11,312 bases of DNA from NCBI RefSeq assembly GCF_937876455.1, contig NZ_CALFIG010000203.1:1-11312 (forward strand). Direction: 5' to 3'. Below are positions 7,056-11,312 of the stretch, one piece after another (within the stretch, counting starts at the first letter, position 1; each line of letters begins with the position of its first letter). This DNA comes from an uncultured Flavobacterium sp. GTDB taxonomy: Bacteria; Bacteroidota; Bacteroidia; Flavobacteriales; Flavobacteriaceae. Below the pieces are notes generated by a model, which ran no database searches, was not told where the DNA came from, and worked only from the letters and a program-made list of their open reading frames with translations. Position numbers and translations under genes: made by a program.

Positions 7056-7330
7056 TGACTACATATCAGCAAATAAATACAGCTATTACTAAGGGTAAAA
7101 CACTTGCTATAACATGGGCAAGTACATTTATTGCTAATGATAGCTATGGAGAAAAGAATGGCTGTGGCCCGCTGCAATTAGTTGTATTAACTGAATGGAT
7201 AGGGATATTAGAGGATTATATCACTGAGAACTTTGATAGTGATGGCAATGCTCAAGCGCCCGCCTATGACTGCTTAGATTTAGATAAAGCACTGTTAGTA
7301 GTGTCTAAGATAAATAACCTCACTTGTTAA
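7055..7330 (+). CDS. Small unknown protein coupled to the collagen-like protein
   Basis: A 91-residue, largely helical acidic protein with cysteines in N-G-C-G-P, Y-D-C-L and a terminal T-C. The ATG at 7055 overlaps the preceding TAA by one base, so it is probably translated by re-initiation in a fixed ratio with the collagen-like protein. I do not recognise the family. Its position makes an accessory virion protein or assembly chaperone plausible. A strong hairpin follows its stop. Confidence 0.65.
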   Translation: MTTYQQINTAITKGKTLAITWASTFIANDSYGEKNGCGPLQLVVLTEWIGILEDYITENFDSDGNAQAPAYDCLDLDKALLVVSKINNLTC

Positions 7331-7336
7331 AAGAAA

Positions 7337-7356
7337 AAGCCCCAATTAAGGGGCTT
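7337..7356. terminator. Bidirectional rho-independent terminator between convergent operons
   Basis: The 7-bp stem AAGCCCC/GGGGCTT closes a 6-base AATTAA loop. Rightward it is followed by CTTTGTT; leftward the stem is followed by TTTCTT. It begins 6 bases after the stop of the rightward cassette and ends 5 bases before the stop of the leftward operon, so one hairpin can serve both. Confidence 0.85.
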
Positions 7357-7361
7357 CTTTG

Positions 7362-7898
7362 TTATTTTACTACTCTAATTTTACCTTTTGTTTTGTCTTT
7401 CGACTTATCCTTTTCGTTTTGAAACCTTTTGCTTTCAACCTTAATGGCATATTTCTGTCTTTCAATTCTTTTCTTTCTGCCCATTTCTTTGTCTGACTTC
7501 ACTCCGTTATCAACGCGGGTGGTGAGGTCGGGAACAATAAAGAATACTGAGAACTCATCCATCTTCTTGTAGAATTGATTTTTGTGGCGGAACTCTGTTT
7601 TAGCTTCTGCGCTGTAAATACATTTAAGCCCTACACGAAGGAATGGTGAGCAAGCGGGGCCAACGGCGTAGATAATACCCTCGCAAGTGTCATTAGTGTT
7701 TTCTCCTTCTGCTGTTAATATCCCGCTTGTAAGTAGTTCTACTTCGCGCTTAATAGGTTTTACAATCACTCCGTATGATAGCGGTAATGGCATATCGGGT
7801 ACGGGGACGTAATCGGGGTGCGGCGGCAAAGAGAGTATCTTCTGCCCTGTTAATTGCGCTTCTGTTAGCTGCATTTCTTGTTTTGTTTCTTGTTTCAT
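7362..7898 (-). CDS. groES: Phage-encoded GroES-like co-chaperonin with N- and C-terminal extensions
   Basis: Residues about 40-124 of 178 read as a GroES fold: Y-G-V-I-V-K-P at the first strand, a likely mobile loop around 57-70 with S-G-I-L-T (GroES has G-G-I-V-L-T), E-G-I-I-Y-A-V-G at 73-80 matching G-E-V-L-A-V-G, then V-G-L-K-C-I-Y and a closing strand F-F-I-V-P. GroES caps GroEL; phage versions such as T4 gp31 adapt the host chaperonin to fold capsid protein. No GroEL lies in the window, so partnership with the host chaperonin is inferred. An N-terminal extension of about 38 residues and a highly basic tail at 140-178 (lysine/arginine-rich) are absent from ordinary GroES, which is about 95 residues. 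It is the last gene of the leftward operon, next to the bidirectional terminator. Confidence 0.72.
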   Translation of the reverse strand: MKQETKQEMQLTEAQLTGQKILSLPPHPDYVPVPDMPLPLSYGVIVKPIKREVELLTSGILTAEGENTNDTCEGIIYAVGPACSPFLRVGLKCIYSAEAKTEFRHKNQFYKKMDEFSVFFIVPDLTTRVDNGVKSDKEMGRKKRIERQKYAIKVESKRFQNEKDKSKDKTKGKIRVVK

Positions 7899-7903
7899 AG
7901 TTG

Positions 7904-8098
7904 TTATTTATCGTAAAAATTTGGTTCAACGTATTTTTGTTTATTGCGGGCTATCCTCTCCCCTTCTATACCTTGTTTAAAAACCTCACAGAAGTATTCT
8001 CTGATGATTGCTTGTGCTAGTGGACTCTTATTATCATCCGCCATTATGCCTGCGCCTATAAGGTCTTTAATTAGCTTTTCTGAAAGGTGTTCTTTCAT
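7904..8098 (-). CDS. Small helical protein of unknown function
   Basis: A 64-residue protein, almost entirely helical by composition, with one cysteine and no recognised motif. Its ATG overlaps the preceding TGA (ATGA at 8095-8098), and 5 bases separate its stop from the GroES-like gene, so it is part of the same translation-coupled operon. I cannot assign a function. Confidence 0.65.
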   Translation of the reverse strand: MKEHLSEKLIKDLIGAGIMADDNKSPLAQAIIREYFCEVFKQGIEGERIARNKQKYVEPNFYDK

Positions 8099-8415
8099 CG
8101 TGCTGTTTTTGTTTTAATGAAGTTTCCGTTAATTTCTTCGTATTGAAAATTGCTTTCATCCGCCCAAATGTTCCCACTCATTTTGCGGAATGTTTTTTGT
8201 TGGGTGATTGGCGGCTTTATCATTGGAATTGTTGGATTTTCGTGCGCTTTATCCCTTGCTTTTGACAATTCGCCCTCTAATTTATTTCTTACAATCTCAT
8301 ACAAATCATTGTACTTCGATATTAATTTAGTAACAGGCACATAATATTGAGTAGTATTACCTTCTACTATCACTTCACTTCCGCAAGTGGGGCAATTATG
8401 AATTTCTTTTTCCAT
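8095..8415 (-). CDS. Unknown protein with N-terminal C-P-T-C-G half zinc ribbon
   Basis: A 106-residue protein with C8-P-T-C11-G at the N-terminus, the knuckle typical of zinc ribbons. No second CxxC pair follows, so any zinc site would have to be shared between subunits or completed by the H6 near the knuckle. The middle is helical (I-S-K-Y-N-D-L-Y-E-I-V-R-N-K) and the C-terminal part is beta-like. It overlaps the next gene by 4 bases. The function is unknown; nucleic-acid binding is possible. Confidence 0.65.
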   Translation of the reverse strand: MEKEIHNCPTCGSEVIVEGNTTQYYVPVTKLISKYNDLYEIVRNKLEGELSKARDKAHENPTIPMIKPPITQQKTFRKMSGNIWADESNFQYEEINGNFIKTKTAR

Positions 8416-8422
8416 TACTATT

Positions 8423-8465
8423 CTGTAATATTTTGTTAGTTGTTTAATTCCTTACAGGATTGTAA
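8423..8465. promoter_or_regulatory. Overlapping inverted repeats in an intra-operon gap
   Basis: The gap 8416-8469 is the longest in the leftward operon. It holds CTGTAA (8423-8428) repeated inverted as TTACAG (8452-8457), and TTACA (8452-8456) paired with TGTAA (8461-8465) across GGAT. It may be an internal operator or processing site. The arms are short and chance cannot be excluded. Confidence 0.25.
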
Positions 8466-8469
8466 TAAA

Positions 8470-8745
8470 TTAGTATCTATTACTTGCATATATTCTAAAT
8501 TTTATAGCCCACTTAAAAGGAAGTGTGCTTAATGGTACTGCAATAAGATTGTGTATGGCATACCAAAATTTGCGACGCTTATCGTATCTATTAAGTCCGT
8601 CAATCATCGCCTGCATTCGCACGGTATGTTCTAGTGATTTATTGAATGTTATCTCGTATGTATAACCTTCTAAATCATTGCCGCTAATAAAACGAAACAT
8701 TCTTAATCGCATTTTCTGTTTAGATAAATCCTTTTTATTTTCCAT
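8470..8745 (-). CDS. Small basic protein, possibly membrane-associated
   Basis: A 91-residue strongly basic protein (pI clearly high: K/R-rich N-terminus and K-R-R-K). A hydrophobic stretch at about 61-81 (W-Y-A-I-H-N-L-I-A-V-P-L-S-T-L-P-F-K-W-A-I) could be a short membrane anchor or a buried helix. No enzyme motif is visible. The ATG follows the upstream TAA by 4 bases. I do not recognise the family. Confidence 0.6.
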   Translation of the reverse strand: MENKKDLSKQKMRLRMFRFISGNDLEGYTYEITFNKSLEHTVRMQAMIDGLNRYDKRRKFWYAIHNLIAVPLSTLPFKWAIKFRIYASNRY

Positions 8746-8749
8746 ATTG

Positions 8750-9226
8750 TTAATCCTTTAATTGTTCATATTCTTCTTTCAATCTATCTCTTAGTTCAAA
8801 AAGCCTTTCCCATCCTTCTCCTTTTAATTCACTATGAGGCGAATGGTCATACAACGAATGACAACCAGTTCCCTGAATGTTAAAGCAGAGTATTCGTATG
8901 TTTTCAGGCTCTAGGCGCATCTTTGGGTATTTTCCTTTGGCAAGTACGTGTGCCATATTATTGTGCGTTACAACTGCCACTAATTTGCCGCAAACAAAGC
9001 ATCTCGTTGGTTCATCTCCGATAGTATTTAATGCCATTTCTGCGAACATTTGTCCTTCACCCGTAGCGTGTCTAATGTAGGTGTATTTACCTGTTTTCTT
9101 GCCTGCTGCTTTCTTTTTAGCTTGCTTGCGGTCATAATTACATTTATCACAAAAGCCATCACGTACTACGATAGGTACGTTAGTTCTTGGGCAGTTGACG
9201 CAATCTCCTATATGCGGGCGAAACAT
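8750..9226 (-). CDS. Zinc-finger HNH-type endonuclease, NinG-like
   Basis: A 158-residue protein. An N-terminal four-cysteine zinc knuckle (C9-x2-C12 and C26-x2-C29) is followed by a lysine-rich linker. The second part has C76-x2-C79, then H93 in M-A-H-V-L-A-K-G, the Y-P-K-M-R-L-E-P-E-N109 block, C114, and G-C-H123-S-L-Y-D-H128. This order of Cys pair, AH, KG.YP..R..P.N and CH...H is that of HNH nucleases of the lambda NinG (Rap) recombination type. Such proteins nick or cut branched DNA and aid phage recombination. The neighbours, a RusA-like resolvase and a NinB-like protein, support a recombination role. A free-standing HNH nuclease for packaging is the alternative. It ends in a charged coiled-coil-like helix. 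Confidence 0.7.
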   Translation of the reverse strand: MFRPHIGDCVNCPRTNVPIVVRDGFCDKCNYDRKQAKKKAAGKKTGKYTYIRHATGEGQMFAEMALNTIGDEPTRCFVCGKLVAVVTHNNMAHVLAKGKYPKMRLEPENIRILCFNIQGTGCHSLYDHSPHSELKGEGWERLFELRDRLKEEYEQLKD

Positions 9227-9228
9227 GG

Positions 9229-9459
9229 TTAATCTTCTGTTTTTTCAATTTTCCAACTATCTACCATTTCTTTTGATAGCGAGTCTGTGTAATTAAGTAC
9301 TGCGGCAAATCCTTTCCATCTGCCTTCTGTGTATTGGAAAACGGCATACTTACTGTTAACTAAAACACATACTTTGTCATCGTAATCATCTCGGTCAAAA
9401 AAGCCATTACAATATCCAAATACCATATCTCCTACTGAGAATAATTCATTCATTTTCAT
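9229..9459 (-). CDS. Small acidic protein of unknown function
   Basis: A 76-residue acidic protein with two cysteines and many aromatics. The alternating pattern S-V-G-D-M-V-F-G-Y and V-C-V-L-V suggests a small beta barrel. The first ATG (9459) follows the previous TAA by 3 bases (TAACACATG); Met3 is an alternative start. No family recognised. Small acidic phage proteins are often inhibitors of host proteins, but nothing here shows that. Confidence 0.6.
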   Translation of the reverse strand: MKMNELFSVGDMVFGYCNGFFDRDDYDDKVCVLVNSKYAVFQYTEGRWKGFAAVLNYTDSLSKEMVDSWKIEKTED

Positions 9460-9462
9460 GTG

Positions 9463-9750
9463 TTATTTCTTTAATTGCTCGTATGCTTGTAAAAAATCTC
9501 TAGAGTCTTTATTTTTTAATTCACTCTGTTGAATATAGCATTTGCCTCCCATAAAGTTAAAGGTGGTAAATGATGGCTTAAATCCTTGCGGATAAACAAT
9601 TCCTGCGGCATAAGAGTTTAATTCTGCCAATAATTCGTTGTATTGCTTTTCAGGAAGATTCAACACTAATTCTGCATCTTCCATTGCTAATGATTTGTAC
9701 ATTTTTTCAACGAGTAAATCCTTAACTATTTCAAGTAGCTTATATTCCAT
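9463..9750 (-). CDS. Small protein of unknown function
   Basis: A 95-residue protein: a helical first half (L-L-E-I-V-K-D-L-L-V-E-K), then a beta-like section (F-T-T-F-N-F-M-G-G-K-C-Y-I), ending in a helix. Its last residues A-Y-E-Q-L-K-K resemble the E-Y-E-Q-L-K-D end of the HNH protein two genes on, and the DNA there is also similar. Function unknown; it sits between the resolvase and the HNH protein. Confidence 0.62.
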   Translation of the reverse strand: MEYKLLEIVKDLLVEKMYKSLAMEDAELVLNLPEKQYNELLAELNSYAAGIVYPQGFKPSFTTFNFMGGKCYIQQSELKNKDSRDFLQAYEQLKK

Positions 9751-9756
9751 GTGTTG

Positions 9757-10323
9757 TTAAAGTAAAATCTTAATTATTACGCCCGCTCTGTTTTTGTCCA
9801 CTTGCATATCTCCAAAAAATGGCTTACCAAATCTTCTGTTATCATCTTCCCACCAACCAAAATCTGTCATTAAATCAAATACGGATTCGCCTGGCCCAAA
9901 ATAATCAACTAACTGATTGGTCTTTCTGATAAACGTCATTTCTATGTTTAACGGATATTGTAGTCCTAGGGTTGCAATTGTTTGTTTAAATTCTTTGCCG
10001 AATGTAGTCCAATACATTTTGGTCAAATTCTTGTACTCAGTGTATGCCTTAGATGGGATATTAACCACCCTTCCTGTGGCTTTATTAGTGAATGTAATTC
10101 GACTATTTTTTTTCGAGGGGGTTTGGTAAGGGATGAACCACTCCGTAACGGGCGCTACCTGAAAGTCGGGGCTATCATTCACTTTAGCCTTAACTATCAT
10201 TTCTACATCGTGTACATTGCTTCCTACATTGCTTTTAGCTGTCGGGGCGAATACACCTTTCTCTATCTCCACTAACCCTCTACGCTTTAAATCTTCTTCT
10301 GTAAAGCCTTTACTTTTTGGCAT
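9757..10323 (-). CDS. rusA: RusA-like Holliday junction resolvase
   Basis: A 188-residue protein; residues about 62-188 match the RusA pattern. Visible are P69-S-K-K-N-S, I-P-S-K-A-Y-T-E-Y at 89-97, P124-L-N-I-E-M-T-F, then D140-Y-F, D150-L-M, and W158-E-D-D161-N near the end. RusA dimers cleave four-way junctions using a cluster of aspartates, and D140, D150 and D160/D161 are the candidates. The usual DxDN first motif is altered to D-Y-F-G-P-G-E, so one acidic ligand may be missing or supplied by E146. About 60 extra N-terminal residues (basic, then acidic) precede the core; standard RusA is about 120 residues. The ATG overlaps the upstream HTH gene by 14 bases. Confidence 0.78.
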   Translation of the reverse strand: MPKSKGFTEEDLKRRGLVEIEKGVFAPTAKSNVGSNVHDVEMIVKAKVNDSPDFQVAPVTEWFIPYQTPSKKNSRITFTNKATGRVVNIPSKAYTEYKNLTKMYWTTFGKEFKQTIATLGLQYPLNIEMTFIRKTNQLVDYFGPGESVFDLMTDFGWWEDDNRRFGKPFFGDMQVDKNRAGVIIKILL

Positions 10324-10639
10324 AAGGAAATGTTTTAGAAAGTAATTGAAGCATTTTAGTATGGTCGTATTTAGGTATCCGCCATTTTAGTTTACCATCT
10401 ACATTAGCTAATTCCCCGAAATTAATATTCACGGGGATATACAATCGAGAGCAGATAAACAATAGCTGAGTTTCAGTGAGTCCGTTCTTCACTCCTTTTT
10501 TGTATTTAGATAGGCTAGAGGGTGTAATTTTAATACCCCTTTCCTCGGCATCTTTAATAACATCCGCCTGACTCATATCTAATTCTTTAAGCCTATCAAA
10601 GACTAATTCTTTTAGCTTATCGTTTTCAGTGAGTTTCAT
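10310..10639 (-). CDS. XRE/Cro-type helix-turn-helix DNA-binding protein
   Basis: A 109-residue protein. Residues about 20-50 fit an XRE-type HTH: D-M-S-Q-A-D-V-I-K-D-A (helix 2), a turn with G-I-K-I-T, then P-S-S-L-S-K-Y-K-K-G as recognition helix. The following L-T-E-T-Q-L-L-F-I-C-S-R-L is the helix that usually completes the five-helix domain. Such proteins are phage transcription regulators. Its target is unknown; the dyad at 5883-5919 and the palindrome at 5966-5975 are candidates only. Its place inside a recombination operon, rather than at a divergent switch, argues against a simple CI/Cro role. Its ATG overlaps the preceding stop by one base (TAATG). Confidence 0.72.
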   Translation of the reverse strand: MKLTENDKLKELVFDRLKELDMSQADVIKDAEERGIKITPSSLSKYKKGVKNGLTETQLLFICSRLYIPVNINFGELANVDGKLKWRIPKYDHTKMLQLLSKTFPYAKK

Positions 10640-10902
10640 TAATTAAGTTTTTGAGGGATTAGCTTATGAATGCCTTGTTTAATTTGGAGTTCAAGTGTTT
10701 TCATTCCTTCATCATCAAATGTGTCTGAGATAGAATTTTCTGTCACCCCTAATGGATGATGAATTGTAATAACAGTGTGTAAATCGCCTGAAAATTCGCT
10801 CTTTTTTGCGGGTGATTCATAGCTTTTAATTGACACTGATATTTCAGAACCTTGGTGCGTGAATTTAAAGTCGTGTTGATTGATAATCTTATTGTCTGTC
10901 AT
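10639..10902 (-). CDS. Small unknown protein in the recombination operon
   Basis: An 87-residue protein with alternating strands (I-S-V-S-I-K-S-Y, H-T-V-I-T-I-H-H-P-L) and a C-terminal amphipathic helix. No cysteines, membrane segments or known motif are seen. It is coupled at both ends: ATGA overlap with the gene upstream and TAATG overlap with the HTH gene downstream. Function unknown. Confidence 0.65.
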   Translation of the reverse strand: MTDNKIINQHDFKFTHQGSEISVSIKSYESPAKKSEFSGDLHTVITIHHPLGVTENSISDTFDDEGMKTLELQIKQGIHKLIPQKLN

Positions 10903-11312
10903 TTTTGATAGTATTTATTGTATGCAAGTTCAGGTGGCGGAACTGAAATTCCGTTTATTTCACAGTCCGCTATCACCTTCTCTATAAACTTAGTCATATC
11001 CTCTTTATTAAGGTCTGCAAGGCTCTTTACTGTCGTTACCTCTATGTTAGGGTCATCAGGTCTTAGCCGCTTGTAGGAAAGAAATTTAGGGGCAAAATAA
11101 ACATCGTGTATTTCATCCTTGTTATCGTAAGAAGAAAACATTTCTGACTCATAGCAAAGTGGCAGGATGCAGCCCCGATAATACCCGTATTGAGATAGCG
11201 TGGCTTTTTCATGTTTTTTCTTAATCGTCATAACTACGTTCTGCCCCTCTAATTCTCTTAGTTGGTCATCATAAAGAGATGGGATGTCGAATATCAACTT
11301 CCCATTCTTTAC
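10899..11312 (-). CDS. NinB-like phage recombination protein (5' end outside window)
   Basis: The frame is open to the right edge (V-K-N-G-K-L-I-F-D-I-P...), and the only start-like codon near the edge is TTG at 11297, so the true start is probably just outside. The protein has an N-terminal strand with L-E-G-Q-N-V-V-M-T-I, then S-Q-Y-G-Y-Y-R-G-C-I-L-P-L, a D-E-I-H-D block, K-S-L-A-D-L-N-K-E-D-M-T-K-F-I-E-K and a closing G-I-S-V-P-P-P-E. This order recalls phage NinB-like proteins, single-stranded-DNA-binding recombination accessories. The match is by pattern memory, and the gene neighbourhood (RusA-like, NinG-like) supports it. It is probably close to complete. Confidence 0.6.
   Translation of the reverse strand, partial: VKNGKLIFDIPSLYDDQLRELEGQNVVMTIKKKHEKATLSQYGYYRGCILPLCYESEMFSSYDNKDEIHDVYFAPKFLSYKRLRPDDPNIEVTTVKSLADLNKEDMTKFIEKVIADCEINGISVPPPELAYNKYYQK

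Noticed and set aside
9982..10275. Plus-strand open frame opposite the RusA-like gene
   Set aside because: Antisense to a recognisable family; shadow.
1..11312. CRISPR array, insertion sequence or integrase attachment site
   Set aside because: No spaced direct repeats, transposase or integrase gene, or terminal repeats were seen.

Overview
The window looks like a piece of a tailed bacteriophage (or prophage) genome whose host is probably a member of the Bacteroidota. Genes are tightly packed and mostly short. They include recognisable phage families: a giant polyvalent virion-type protein, a collagen-repeat protein, a RusA-like resolvase, an HNH nuclease, a GroES-like co-chaperonin and an XRE-type helix-turn-helix protein. 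None of the start codons I inspected is preceded by a purine-rich Shine-Dalgarno sequence; leaders are A/T-rich (for example AAATAACACATG), as is usual in Bacteroidota and their phages. The host assignment is inference; no marker gene proves it.

Layout. (1) Positions 1-4488, plus strand: the 3' 1,495 codons of one very large gene that runs off the left edge. It carries an ART-type ADP-ribosyltransferase module, an HEAGH zinc metallopeptidase module and a long C-terminal region with a membrane-like segment. (2) 4496-5867, minus strand: four small unrecognised genes in AT-rich DNA (about 30% GC by hand count, against about 40% in other stretches counted), ending in two terminators that face leftward. 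This looks like an accessory (moron-like) cassette. (3) 5868-5978: a 111-base divergent intergenic region with a dyad and a palindrome. (4) 5979-7330, plus strand: three closely spaced genes for cysteine-bearing proteins, probably virion-associated, the middle one starting with collagen-like G-X-Y triplets. They end at a bidirectional terminator. (5) 7362-11312, minus strand: ten genes separated by at most 54 bases or overlapping by 1-14 bases, forming one apparent early operon that enters from the right edge. In transcription order: NinB-like protein, small unknown, XRE-like HTH, RusA-like resolvase, two small unknowns, zinc-finger/HNH protein, small unknown, half-zinc-ribbon protein, small unknown, and the GroES-like co-chaperonin last.

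How it may work together: the right block supplies recombination and DNA-processing functions plus a co-chaperonin likely needed to fold virion proteins. The middle block supplies surface or tail proteins. The left gene would be a particle-carried or early multi-effector protein that modifies or cleaves host targets. The four-gene AT-rich cassette is the least explained part of the window and the best place for an undescribed function. The ART module inside the giant gene has a similarly low GC content (about 28% by hand count), suggesting it was inserted separately. No gene-free stretch exceeds 300 bases, and I saw no CRISPR array, tRNA, rRNA or insertion sequence.
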